A DNA stretch of 64,000 bases from Laetiporus sulphureus 93-53. Lineage: Eukaryota; Basidiomycota; Agaricomycetes; Polyporales; Laetiporaceae. Below the pieces are notes generated by a model. The model did not search any database, was not told where the DNA came from, and saw nothing but the letters and a program-made list of their open reading frames with translations. Where the stretch lies: NCBI RefSeq assembly GCF_001632365.1, contig NW_024468516.1:714177-778176 (forward strand), written 5' to 3'. The position numbers were made by a program, and so were the translations under genes. This document shows positions 24,949 through 33,818 of this stretch, piece after piece (positions within the stretch are counted from its first letter, which is position 1; every line of letters starts with the position of its first letter).

Positions 24949-26166
24949 CGTTACGTTACAAAGAACGAGCTAGCAAAGAGTTCCAGTAGAGTGTTCGATA
25001 CTGTCGCGGAGATTTGGTCATGGGCTGAAGAAATGATGGGTGCTAAGTAGTCTGAATAGGACGCGGTTGAGTCGAGTCGCGTTGCAGGCGCGCGACGGGA
25101 CGTGACAATTTCGCGTCGTGTCACAGTCAGGTGATCCATGTCAATTATCACATCACAGACATCAGCAACGTGGAAGTAGACTTAAGCTGGCGATATTTGG
25201 CAGGCATTTAGTACGGTCGCAACTCTCATGCATCGCACCGAACATGCCCAGCTGCCATTCGCTCAAGCTATCATTGCAAAGTGGCCGTCATGCATACATA
25301 TCGCGACGTGATGAAGAGCTGCTGCGGCCGCTCTAGTGAAAGCCCAGGCTCCTCCACAGCCTTTCTTCGGGCGTGAAGGGGGCCTTGGGCCTTCATACTA
25401 AGGGTGGGATTTTGTGCCACATTTCGATCACTACCATGTGTTCGATCATGATGCGATCACACAGTTTTGAAACTCCACAATCTTAATTGCCCCCAACGCC
25501 CTACGACGGGCGATTAAGATTGTGGAGTTTGAATTGATTCGGAGTATGAAAATGTGGCTGAGGTGTGGCGGCAGATGTGGCACAAAATCCCACCCTTAGT
25601 ATGAAGGCCCCCCTTAACTCCCGAAGAAAGGCTGTGGAGGAGCCTGAGTCCTACCTGCCCTTAGTATTCAGGCCCCCCAAACTCCCGAAGTAAGGCTGTG
25701 GAGGAGCCTGGTGAAAGCCCCGAGTTTATATTGCGCGTCGTTTCGCCACAGGCCATCGACCGTAATACCGCCTCGGGCACTCGATGCATATGGCTCAAAA
25801 CCATGCATAACGTCAAAAGGGCTCGAATGCATCGCAGCCATTTAAATGATCAACGGGGGCCTATGCCTATGAGCTGATAGACACCGCTTTATCGACTCAA
25901 TAATCAATTCTCACCATGTGAAGCATGTGGCCGGGACAATCACCCCAAGATCAGAATGCTCAGCTTCGACAGCGGCCGCTGAACATTGTCCATCAGCACG
26001 CGATACCGCACGTGTCCCAACCCCGAATATCCAATTGAAGTCAGAAGATAGTAGCAACACAACGGAACGAAAAGCGACAGCGAGTAAGAGACGTAGCCAG
26101 CACTAATGTAGGGTCAACCCGGTCCAAGAGAACAAGTGAGTCCTTGAAACGTCATTGCCATCACAG
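24949..26166. other. intergenic with CTF18 promoter and a MITE
   Basis: 1.2 kb between the CTF18 start and the cupredoxin stop, both minus strand. Apart from the inverted-repeat element at 25345-25710 I see no gene. Bases 25720-26166 hold nothing recognisable. Confidence 0.55.
25345..25710. mobile_element. non-autonomous inverted-repeat transposon (MITE) with 9-bp target duplication, Mutator-like
   Basis: 366-bp element bounded by inverted CAGGCTCCTCCACAGCC / GGCTGTGGAGGAGCCTG and flanked by a perfect 9-bp direct repeat GTGAAAGCC (25336-25344 and 25711-25719). The arms contain a 32-bp perfect inverted match (25391-25422 with 25575-25606). An inner palindrome (25470-25492 with 25508-25530, one mismatch) fills the centre. 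The right terminal segment is duplicated in tandem: the GGCTGTGGAGGAGCCTG end occurs at 25630-25646 and again, 64 bp on, at 25694-25710. There is no coding capacity. A 9-bp target duplication and long arms fit Mutator-like elements; family assignment is inference. Confidence 0.8.
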
Positions 26167-26935
26167 TCACAAGAGAAGCCCTGCGAGCACACCGAGCCCG
26201 CTGAACGCCACGGCAGCAGCAGTGCCGCCGAGACGCATCGCGCCGTTCGTACTCGTCGTCGACGCGGAGGTCGATGCAGCGGTTGACGAGGCGGTTGACG
26301 AGCCAGATACCGACGCGGAGCTCGACGTCGTAGTGTTCGTCGTGGTCTTCTCAGCAGCGGCCTGGAACTCAGCGAACGTCTTTTCTGCCGTGGGGTTCAC
26401 AGCGAAGACCATTCCCTTTTCACAATGACTAGGATACCATCATCACTATCTGTGCATTTCAAAGTAGAAAGAACCACCTACCCAGTCTGTCGGCAGTAGA
26501 ACCATAGCGGCGTACTCGCGTTGGTGACAGTGAAGCTGTAGGTCGGGAACGAGGTCGCGTTCGTCGCGACGAACTCGAAGCCCGAGTCGACACCTGTGGA
26601 GCCGTTGGTGAAGGTGAAGTTCGAACAAGGCGACGCGAACGTCGACTGGGTGACGGTGTGGTTGCCCGCAACGCTGTAATGAATGAGTCAATCAACGCTG
26701 CATCTCGACATAGAGAATAGCCGGCACGCACAACTCGAACGTCAGTGTGTCGCCGACACTTGCGTTGACACTGCAATGACACGGTCGTTAGCGACAATTA
26801 CTGATGTCAACAAGCTACGCAATACCTCGAGGGCGTGTAGGTCAGGGTCTTATTCTCGCCGACCTTGATGTTGATAACTTCACCGAGGGCGAAGCCGACG
26901 GGCAACAGGGCAATAAGGGCAGTGGCGAAACGCAT
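26167..26935 (-). CDS. GPI-anchored extracellular cupredoxin (phytocyanin/plastocyanin-like, Ser/Thr-rich)
   Basis: Secreted blue-copper-fold protein. The start at 26935 gives the signal peptide MRFATALIALLPVGFALG. The cupredoxin domain follows (INIKVGENKTLTYTPS, VNASVGDTLTFEF, VAGNHTVTQSTFASPC, FTVTNASTPLWFYCRQTGHC, EKGMVFAVNP). The four type-1 copper ligands are visible: His in GNHTV, then Cys, His and Met in YC...GHC..GM. After the domain comes a Ser/Thr/Ala stalk (TTTNTTTSSSASVSGSSTAS) and a hydrophobic tail VAFSGLGVLAGLLL, typical of GPI attachment at the small-residue site before it. Several N-glycosylation sequons. Three or four small introns. Related fungal proteins are cell-wall or surface proteins of unclear role; electron transfer is possible but unproven. 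Confidence 0.85.
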
Positions 26936-27886
26936 CTTGACTGGTTAAGACTTGTAGTGGTTCTGGACTTGACCGTGCAAGGAGGATGGAACGAAAGCGC
27001 AGGAACGATCTACGTCAAGAGCTGTCGACTGAACAAGGGTCGAGGCTGTAGAGGCACGTCCTTGAGTATGAGAGGCCGGTCGCGATGATAGAGGACACTC
27101 ACCCTGCTCGGGATGCTAAAAACCTGTCCGACTGGATGAGGGGGGTGAAGAAGGTGGGATAGGGACGAAGCATCGCTTTCCCCGTCTTTTATGTGTCCCG
27201 CGATATCACGAAGGGCGCGATATCAAGTCGGCCTGACAACAAGACCACGGCGATTCTGGCCGAAGCGAGCAACGATGAGTCTCAAGACTCGAAATCAAAC
27301 CTTCCTCGGAAAGGATTGGCCACTCAGGGTCCGCCTTCCAGCGTCCATTGAGAGGGCGGTTGCAATGAGGCCCATTTGCGTTGATCGTTGCCTGGCAAAG
27401 CGCGCTAACACCGGCGCCTATTACCTCAAAGAGGTGATTGGTCCGCCACAACGTGAAGACAAGGATGACTTCTATTGTGTCCCCAGCTGTGTCCTGCAGT
27501 GCATTTGACATACAAAGTACAAGGACGCACAATAGCGATGTCAAATCGCGGGGGCATGGGCATGGGCCGGACGAGACACAAAGGGGTTGAACCCATGTGG
27601 TCTGCAGTGTTGAACTGCCGAATGTCAGAATGAGAAGTCGTTGCTGCCCAGACATCCATGATCCCGCTCCCCTTGGGAACTGCTCATCCGCCGTGTCAAT
27701 CAACACCCTTATTGTGACCCGATCACGTCTCGCATCTCCTTCCATGGTCACGAACGTGGAGGCTGTTGTTTCCAAGCATGGTCAGTATGAACTTGAATGC
27801 ACGACAGACAGGAACACACCGCCTACGTACAAAAAACCTGCTACTTCGCGTTTCGTTCGCGTGTTGTGCATGCAGCCGCCTAAGGC
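26936..27886. other. intergenic, cupredoxin promoter and start of the tandem array
   Basis: 0.95 kb. The part next to 26936 is the cupredoxin promoter. From about 27484 the sequence is homologous to the 3' flanks of the second and third methyltransferase copies (for example the shared aaaggggttgaacccatgtgg). Open frames here are not conserved among the three copies, so I call none. Confidence 0.55.
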
Positions 27887-28699
27887 TCAGACGCGGCAAA
27901 GAACTTCCCCATGCATCATGCCAAACCATCCGTCTTCATGGGCAGCCCACTCGCGGTACGCTTGCGCTATCTTCTCCAGCTCCTCTTGGGTCGCGAAGCC
28001 AGCTTCCAGCACGTAGCTGGTGAAGGATGACTTCAGTACGCGGTCCGCCCAAAGGCCGCCCCACCAAGCGCGTTCCTCGGGAGTGCTATAGCACCAGGCA
28101 CTCGCGCTAGCCGTAATCGCAGAGCGCTCAAAGCCCGCCTTCATGGCCCATGAAATAAGCCTACGCCCAGCAAGTGGCTCGCCGCCCAAGGCACGGCCCG
28201 TGCGTATATGCAGGTCCTTGTGCTTCTCTAGGGTCTCGGACTCGGGGAAGAAGGTGAAGCTGGCGAAGTCACCCTCCCGTGTCGCGACGACGCCGCCGGG
28301 TTTCGTGACGCGGCGCATTTCACGGAGCATGCCCACGGGGTCGCCCACGTGCTGCAGAACCTGATGAGCGTGCACGACATCGAAAGTGTTGTCGGGAAAG
28401 TCCAATTTGAGTGCATCCCCGACGACAAACTTGACGTTCTGCACGCCGCGTGCAGATGCGTTCGCGCGTGCCTGTTCGAGAACGCCCTCCACGTTCTCGA
28501 GGCCAATCACCGAGCCCTGTGGGACGAGGGTGGCAAAGTCGATCGTGATGGTACCAGGTCCGCATCCGATATCGAGGATATGCATGTCGGGTTTAAGTGA
28601 GCTCAACAGATAATCAGCGGAATTCTTTGCGGTCCGCCAAGAGTGCGAACGCAGGACGGATTCCTGGTGTCCATTGATGTAGTGAGCGACCTTAGACAT
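27887..28699 (-). CDS. class I SAM-dependent methyltransferase (UbiE/COQ5-like), tandem copy 1
   Basis: Intronless 270-residue methyltransferase. An upstream in-frame ATG exists, but MSKVAHYINGHQES matches the start of the other two copies. The Rossmann-type fold shows motif I ILDIGCGPGT (SAM-binding glycines), an acidic end of strand 2 (VIGLENVEG), motif II/III VVGDALKLDFPDNTFDVV and the post-motif LREMRRVTKPGGVV. The C-terminal part (ALGGEPLAGRRLISWAMKAG, SAWCYSTPEERAWWGGLWAD) is shared by all three copies and probably shapes the substrate pocket. Similarity to UbiE is to the SAM domain only; substrate unknown, with quinone or other small-molecule methylation possible. It is divergent from a thioredoxin remnant across a 307-bp promoter. 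Confidence 0.88.
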   Translation of the reverse strand: MSKVAHYINGHQESVLRSHSWRTAKNSADYLLSSLKPDMHILDIGCGPGTITIDFATLVPQGSVIGLENVEGVLEQARANASARGVQNVKFVVGDALKLDFPDNTFDVVHAHQVLQHVGDPVGMLREMRRVTKPGGVVATREGDFASFTFFPESETLEKHKDLHIRTGRALGGEPLAGRRLISWAMKAGFERSAITASASAWCYSTPEERAWWGGLWADRVLKSSFTSYVLEAGFATQEELEKIAQAYREWAAHEDGWFGMMHGEVLCRV

Positions 28700-29006
28700 G
28701 GCTGGAACGCGTAAGAGGATAAGAAGATATGGATTGCTTTGCGACTTGGTTGAACAGATTGGCGATCCAAGGGAATCAGGAGGTATTGGCACGGAGGAAT
28801 GAATATTTTGAATGGTTGAGACCGACGGAGACCATCGTCACTTATATGATCAGGGCTGCAGGGTCGAGTCAGTGCCGCGCTAACCGTTCGGGATCGCTGA
28901 CGTCACCGTACTGAGCACATGCTCTGTACCTTCCATGGACGTTTAATAGGAATTATCTATCCGACATACCTGCGCCAGCCCGCTCTGAACTTTGCATAAT
29001 CTCGAC
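28700..29006. promoter_or_regulatory. divergent promoter, copy 1, with CRE-type palindrome
   Basis: 307 bp between the methyltransferase start (minus) and the former thioredoxin start (plus). It contains a perfect TGACGTCA (28898-28905), the ATF/CREB bZIP site, followed by ctgagcacatgctctgt, a block also found in the other two units. The site is about 200 bp from the methyltransferase ATG and 100 bp from the thioredoxin ATG. A regulatory role is inference from position and conservation. Confidence 0.5.
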
Positions 29007-29246
29007 ATGTCCGCCTTCGCAATCCTCACGAGCGATACGGACGAGGAACTTCCACTCTACGTTGAGGAGGCAAGAGTTTTTTGTAGATGCGAATGAGGAG
29101 GTACGTGTTTGGTGGTAACCGAGACCTGCGATTGACAGGCAATCAGCAAGGCGATCGCGAACAAGGACTCGGACAAGGTCATCCTCGTCGACTTCTGTGC
29201 GGAGTTGGCCCCTTTGCTGGCCCGCGCCTTCATGGAGCGCCTCCGA
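29007..29246 (+). pseudogene. thioredoxin pseudogene, tandem copy 1
   Basis: Remnant aligned by eye to the intact gene at 33201. The start codon and part of the presequence remain (atgtccgccttcg), with an internal deletion. The second exon is recognisable (ISKAIANKD, VILVDFCAE). The sequence then jumps to the last codons of the gene (catggagcgcctccgagggg), where the TGA stop has become CGA. The exon with the redox motif and the exon with the cis-proline loop are gone. Not functional as a thioredoxin. Confidence 0.82.
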
Positions 29247-29800
29247 GGGGACCCCCGAGGGAGGCTGTGGGAGCATTGAGGCGAGTACTCAAGTATTCAT
29301 GCACATGGAACATCCAGATCGATCATCGGACGCCACTAATAATACATACTGAACAACTTCCAGCCTGTGAGATTGGGAGTCTGTTGAGACGATAGTCCTT
29401 GGTTGAGGACCATAATACAGCTATCTCGCTATGTCCTACAGTACATTCGACATATAAAGTACAGGGACGCACAACAGCGACGTCAAATCGCGGGGACATG
29501 GGGGCGCGCGAGACACAAAGGGGTTGAACCCATGTGGTCTGCAGTGTTGAACTGCCAAACGTCGGAACGAGAATTCGTTCTGATCGTTGCTGCCCAGATG
29601 TCCCCGCTCCCCTCGGGAACTGCTCACCCACCGTCTGACCAGATCACCTCTCGCATCTCCTTCCGTGGTGACGAACGTGGAACCTGTTGTTTCCAAGTAT
29701 GGTCAGTATGAATGCACGACAGACAGGAGCACACCGCCTACGTACAAAAAACTGCTAGTTCGCGTTTCGTTCGCGTGTGGTCCATGCAGCCGCCTAAGGC
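29247..29800. other. junction of tandem units 1 and 2
   Basis: Holds the tail block of unit 1 (ctgaacaacttccagcctgt near 29350) and the 3' flank of methyltransferase copy 2. Open frames here do not persist across the units; no gene called. Confidence 0.6.
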
Positions 29801-30613
29801 TCAGACGCGGCAAAGAACCTCCCCATGCATCATGCCAAACCACCCGTCTTCGTGGGCAGCCCACTCGCGGTACGCTTGCGCTATCTTCTCCAGCTCCTCT
29901 TGGGTCGCGAAGCCGGCTTCCAGCGCGTAGGTGGCGAAGGATGACTTCAGTACGCGGTCCGCCCAAAGGCCGCCCCACCAAGCGCGTTCCTCGGGAGTGC
30001 TGTAGCACCAGGCACTCGCACTAGCTGTGATTGCAGAGCGCTCGAACCCCGCCTTCATGGCCCATGAAACAAGCCTACGCCCAGCAAGTGGCTCCCCTCC
30101 CAAGGCGTGGGCCGTGCGTATATGCAGGTCCTTATGCCCCTCTAGGGTCTCGGACTCGGGGAAGAATGTTAGATTTGCGAAGTCTAAATCCCGCGACGCG
30201 ATAATGCCGCCATGCTTCGTGACGCGGCGCATCTCGCGGAGCATGCCCACGGGATCGCCGACATGCTGCAAAACCTGATGAGCATGGACGACGTCGAAAG
30301 TGTCATCGGGGAAGTCCAATTTGAGCGCATCTCCAACGACAAACTTGACGTTCTGCAGGCCGCGTGCAGACGCGTTCGCGCGTGCCTGTTCGAGAACACC
30401 ATCCACGCTGTCGAGGCCGATCACTGAGCCCTGTGGGACGAGAGCGGCGAAGTCGACCGTGATGGTACCATGTCCGCAGCCGATGTCGAGGATGTGCATG
30501 TCGGGCTTAAGCGAGCTCAGCAAATAGCCGGCAGAATTCTGCGCGGTCCGCCACGTGTGGGAGCGCAAGACGGACTCGTGGTGTCCATTGATGTAGTGAG
30601 CGGTCTTGGACAT
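29801..30613 (-). CDS. class I SAM-dependent methyltransferase (UbiE/COQ5-like), tandem copy 2
   Basis: 270 codons, no intron, no break, same length as copies 1 and 3. Counting by eye, it differs from copy 1 at roughly 25-30 residues, spread through the SAM domain, and is nearly identical over the last 60 residues. Motif I reads ILDIGCGHGT: the proline of GCGPG is His here. Acidic strand-2 end is VIGLDSVDG. The post-motif segment is VTKHGGIIASRDLDF instead of VTKPGGVVATREGDF. These changes are conservative enough to leave a working enzyme. Whether the substrate differs is unknown. Confidence 0.88.
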   Translation of the reverse strand: MSKTAHYINGHHESVLRSHTWRTAQNSAGYLLSSLKPDMHILDIGCGHGTITVDFAALVPQGSVIGLDSVDGVLEQARANASARGLQNVKFVVGDALKLDFPDDTFDVVHAHQVLQHVGDPVGMLREMRRVTKHGGIIASRDLDFANLTFFPESETLEGHKDLHIRTAHALGGEPLAGRRLVSWAMKAGFERSAITASASAWCYSTPEERAWWGGLWADRVLKSSFATYALEAGFATQEELEKIAQAYREWAAHEDGWFGMMHGEVLCRV

Positions 30614-31117
30614 GATTGGGACGCGTAAAGGGGTCTGTAGGTCGTTGGAGGGCGGTGGATAGGGAGGTATGGATTGTGCTGTGACTGGTTGAACAGCCGC
30701 TCAGCGATCCAAGCGAATGCTGGTTAGTCTGGGTGCCCTTTCAACCTCGCCTGTTCATTCGAACCGCGACGAGGACCGCTGCAGAGGTTATCGCAAGCAG
30801 GGGTGGACCTTGAGACCACGGCCAATGGAGACTTTATCAAGCAAGAGCGGACGAATGTATACGCACCGGGGGCCGCTGGACAGAAAATATTGATGTCACC
30901 GTATATATATTGAGCACATGCCACTCTGTGCACGTCAGCTTCAGTGCATCAAAAAAACTCAAATCCGCCTTAGGACACTTTTTCTGGGTTGGAGGTTCTC
31001 GAGCCGCAAGTCGGTTCGGGTTTTCCTGATGTGTTCATAACCGTTGGTCCTCTCTTATCGACGGCATTAACGAAGATCTAGGTGTTCTATCCTTTTTTGA
31101 ACTCTGCTACTCATGAC
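30614..31117. promoter_or_regulatory. divergent promoter, copy 2, CRE-type site changed by one base
   Basis: 504 bp between methyltransferase copy 2 and the former thioredoxin start. The palindrome of the other units reads TGATGTCA (30891-30898), a single C-to-T change at the central CpG. The following block ttgagcacatgccactctgtgc is still present, preceded by an inserted tatatatat stretch. Additional sequence between 30940 and 31090 is absent from copy 1. Confidence 0.45.
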
Positions 31118-31454
31118 ATGTCAGCCTTCGTCATCGCACGAGCGATACGGACCTCGTTGCGTGCACCGCGCGTCCTCGTGAGGAACTTGCATTTTATGTT
31201 GCGGAGGCAAGAGTTATTTGTAGATGCGAATGAAGAGGTACGCGCCTTGTTCATCGGTGGCCAGTGTTCGGTGATAACCGAGACCTGCGATTCGATCTCG
31301 TCACAGTAGACACGGAGGTCAAAGGGGACCTCGCCCAGCAGTACAAGGTCCCTGCTCGTCTGCTCACCGACAACCCTCTCTCGTTAATTCATTTCATTCG
31401 CACAGATCACCTCGCTGCCAACGATGATGGCGTTCCGGGGTGGGAAACCTCTGA
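31118..31454 (+). pseudogene. thioredoxin pseudogene, tandem copy 2
   Basis: The presequence exon is well kept (MSAFVIARAIRTSLRAPRVL), but the exon 2/3 region with IANKD and the WCNPC motif is deleted. Sequence resumes at DLVTVDTEVKGDLAQQYK and runs into a degenerate last exon (gatcacctcgctgccaacgatgatggcg...), then a stop near 31452. The redox-active cysteines are absent, so no thioredoxin activity is possible. Confidence 0.82.
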
Positions 31455-32008
31455 GAGGATCCCTGAGGGAGGCTGCGGGAGCATTGAGGCAAGCACTCAT
31501 GTGGTGACATTGAGATCGATCAGACACCACTACTAAACACATACTGAACAACTTCCAGCCTGTACCGATGGGAGTTTGTTGAGACGACAGTCCTTAACTG
31601 AAGACCATAATGCAGCCATCTCGCTGTGTCCTCAGGGCACAACACATTTGACACACAAAGTACAATGACGCACAATAGCGACGTCAAGTCGCGGGGACAT
31701 GGGGGTGCACGAGACACAAAGGGGTTGAACCCATGTGGTTTGCAGTGTTGAACTGCCGAACGTCAGAACGAGAGTTCGTTGCTGCCCAGATATCCCATAA
31801 TCCCCGCTTTCTTGGGAACTGCTCATCCGCCGGGTCAATCCACACCCCCGTCTTGACCCGATCACCTCTCGCATCTCTTTCCGTGGAGCCTGTTCTTTCC
31901 AAGCATGGTCAGTATGAATGCACGACAGACAGGAACACACCGCCCACGTACCAAAAGCTGTCCGTTTGAGTTTCACTCACGTGTGGTCCATGATGCAGCC
32001 GCCTGAGC
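31455..32008. other. junction of tandem units 2 and 3
   Basis: Carries the tail block of unit 2 (ctgaacaacttccagcctgt near 31545) and the 3' flank of methyltransferase copy 3, including the shared aaaggggttgaacccatgtgg near 31717. No gene called. Confidence 0.6.
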
Positions 32009-32821
32009 TCAGACGCGGCAAAGAACTTCCCCATGCATGACGCCAATCCACCCGTCTTCGTGAGCGCCCCAATCGCGGACCGCTTGCGCTATCTCCTCCA
32101 AATCCTCTTGGGTTCCGAAGCCGAGCTCCAGCACCTGGGTGGCGAAGGACGACTTCAGGACGCGATCCGCCCAAAGCGTGCTCCACAAAGCGCGTTCCTC
32201 GGGAGTGCTGTAGCACCAGGCACTCGCACTAGCCGTGATGGCAGAGCGCTCGAAGCCCGCCTTCATGGCCCATGAGACCAGCCTACGCCCAGCAAGTGGC
32301 TCGCCGCCCAAGGCGCGGGCCGTGCGTAAATGCAGGTCCCTGTGCTTCTCCATGGTCTCGGACTCGGGGAAGAAGGTGACGGTTGCGAAGTCACTCTCCC
32401 GTGTCGCGACGATGCCGCCGGGCTTCGTGACACGGCGCATCTCGCGGAGCATGCCCACGGGATCGCCGACGTGCTGCAAAACCTGATGAGCATGAACAAC
32501 GTCGAAAGTGTCGTCGGGGAAGTCCAATTTGAGCGCATCTCCAAGGACAAACTTGACGTTCTGCACGCCCTGTGCAGACGCATTCGCACGTGCCTGTTCG
32601 AGAACGCCCTCCACGTTCTCGAGGCCGATCACCGAGCCCTGTGGGACGAGGGTGGCAAAGTCGATCGTGATGGTACCAGGTCCGCAGCCGAGGTCGAGGA
32701 TGTGCATGTCGGGCTTAAGTGAGCTCAATAGATAGCCGGCGGAATTCTGTACGGTCCGCCACGAGTGCGCACGCAGGACGGATTCCTGATGTCCATTGAT
32801 GTAGGGAGCGACCTTGGACAT
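32009..32821 (-). CDS. class I SAM-dependent methyltransferase (UbiE/COQ5-like), tandem copy 3
   Basis: 270-codon intronless copy starting MSKVAPYINGHQES. Motif I is ILDLGCGPGT and the acidic VIGLENVEG agrees with copy 1. It departs from the other copies mainly in the C-terminal quarter (EERALWSTLWAD, TQVLELGFGTQEDLEEIAQAVRDWGAH, split here only by normal coding), where copies 1 and 2 agree with each other. Paired with the only intact thioredoxin across a 379-bp promoter. Substrate unknown. Confidence 0.88.
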   Translation of the reverse strand: MSKVAPYINGHQESVLRAHSWRTVQNSAGYLLSSLKPDMHILDLGCGPGTITIDFATLVPQGSVIGLENVEGVLEQARANASAQGVQNVKFVLGDALKLDFPDDTFDVVHAHQVLQHVGDPVGMLREMRRVTKPGGIVATRESDFATVTFFPESETMEKHRDLHLRTARALGGEPLAGRRLVSWAMKAGFERSAITASASAWCYSTPEERALWSTLWADRVLKSSFATQVLELGFGTQEDLEEIAQAVRDWGAHEDGWIGVMHGEVLCRV

Positions 32822-33200
32822 GGTTATAGGTTAGATGATAAGGAGATATGGAGTGGGTTGTGACTTGGTTGAACAGGTCGACGATCTAAGGGAATGCTGG
32901 TTGATCTGGGTGTCCTTTCAACGTCGCCTATTCATCCGAATAGTGACAAGGATTGCTGCAGAGGGAAGGATGAATGTTGAGATCAACGGATTGCCATCGT
33001 TTAATATTTATCAGGCGAGAGCGCACGAGCCGCTACGCGGGGCCGCTGAACATGATACTGACGTCACTATATTGAGCACATGCTCTGTGCGCTTCGCTTT
33101 TCATCAACGTCTAGTCCTCTCTCATCGACGCATCTCCCAAGCGGAATTATATATTCGACTACCCTGCGCCAGCCTGCTCTGTACTTTGCACACTCTCGAC
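32822..33200. promoter_or_regulatory. divergent promoter, copy 3, with CRE-type palindrome
   Basis: 379 bp between methyltransferase copy 3 and the intact thioredoxin. Perfect TGACGTCA at 33059-33066, followed by tatattgagcacatgctctgtgc. It lies about 240 bp from the methyltransferase ATG and 135 bp from the thioredoxin ATG. A shared bZIP-responsive promoter is inferred. Confidence 0.5.
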
Positions 33201-33818
33201 ATGTCCGCCTTCGTCGCTGCACGAGCAATACGGACCTCACTGCGCGCACCGCGCGTCCTCACGAGGAACTTCCACTCCACATTGCGGAGGCAAGACTTCT
33301 TTGTAGATGTGAATGAGGAGGTACGCACCCTGCACATCGGTAGCCATTGCTCGATAAAAACGGAGACCCGCGATTGACAGGCATTCAAAAAGGCGATCGC
33401 GAACAAGGACAAGATCGTCCTCGTTGACTTTTATGCGGAGTGAGCCCCTTGCTGGTCCTTTTCAGGAGACCGTCTCACGCTCTCACGCCTCCTACCTTCC
33501 TCTCTCGTAGCTGGTGCAATCCCTGCAAAATGCTTTCCCCAATCCTCGAGAAGATCACCACGGATCCGGACACAAGGACGGGCAGCGGCAAGTCTATCGA
33601 CCTCGTCACAGTAGACACGGAGATCGAAGGGGACCTCGCTCAGCAGTACAAGGTCCGCACTGTTCTTCCCACTGCCAACTCTCCCTCGTTGACCCATTTC
33701 ATTCGCACAGGTCACCTCGCTGCCGACGGTGATGGCGTTCCAGGACGGAAAGCCCCTCGACCGCTTCGTCGGCGCCGTGCCCGAACCGCAGGTCCGCGGC
33801 TTCTTGGAGCACCTTTGA
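33201..33818 (+). CDS. mitochondrial thioredoxin, WCNPCK active site
   Basis: Small disulfide reductase. Four exons: 33201-33320, 33381-33439, 33511-33652 and 33711-33818, all with GT-AG borders and continuous frame. The N-terminal 35 residues (MSAFVAARAIRTSLRAPRVL, NFHSTLRRQ) are Arg/Ser-rich without acids, a good mitochondrial targeting sequence. The thioredoxin fold follows: FKKAIANKDKIVLVDFYADW, the redox motif WCNPCKM, LVTVDTEIEGDLAQQYKV, the cis-proline loop VTSLPTVMAFQDGK, and the end GAVPEPQVRGFLEHL. The usual WCGPCK has Asn in place of Gly, which may alter redox potential. Two broken copies lie to the left in the same array. Confidence 0.9.

Larger units (their letters stand above)
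27484..29417. repeat. tandem duplication unit 1 (methyltransferase + broken thioredoxin)
   Basis: First of three direct, head-to-tail units. Each holds, left to right: a 3' flank with the shared block aaaggggttgaacccatgtgg, a methyltransferase gene on the minus strand, a divergent promoter, a thioredoxin gene or remnant on the plus strand, and a tail block ctgaacaacttccagcctgt. Boundaries are estimated from where similarity begins and ends and may be off by tens of bases. Confidence 0.85.
29418..31612. repeat. tandem duplication unit 2 (methyltransferase + broken thioredoxin)
   Basis: Second direct unit, about 2.2 kb, same order as unit 1. Its promoter interval is the longest of the three (504 bp). 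Boundaries estimated by eye. Confidence 0.85.

Noticed and set aside
28699..28792. N-terminal extension of methyltransferase copy 1 (31 extra codons)
   Set aside because: The other two copies start at the equivalent of MSKVAHYING and lack the upstream Met; the extra sequence lies in the conserved promoter interval.
29403..29711. Plus-strand open frame in the tandem unit flank
   Set aside because: The homologous frames in the other units contain stops and frameshifts, so the block is conserved by duplication, not as protein.
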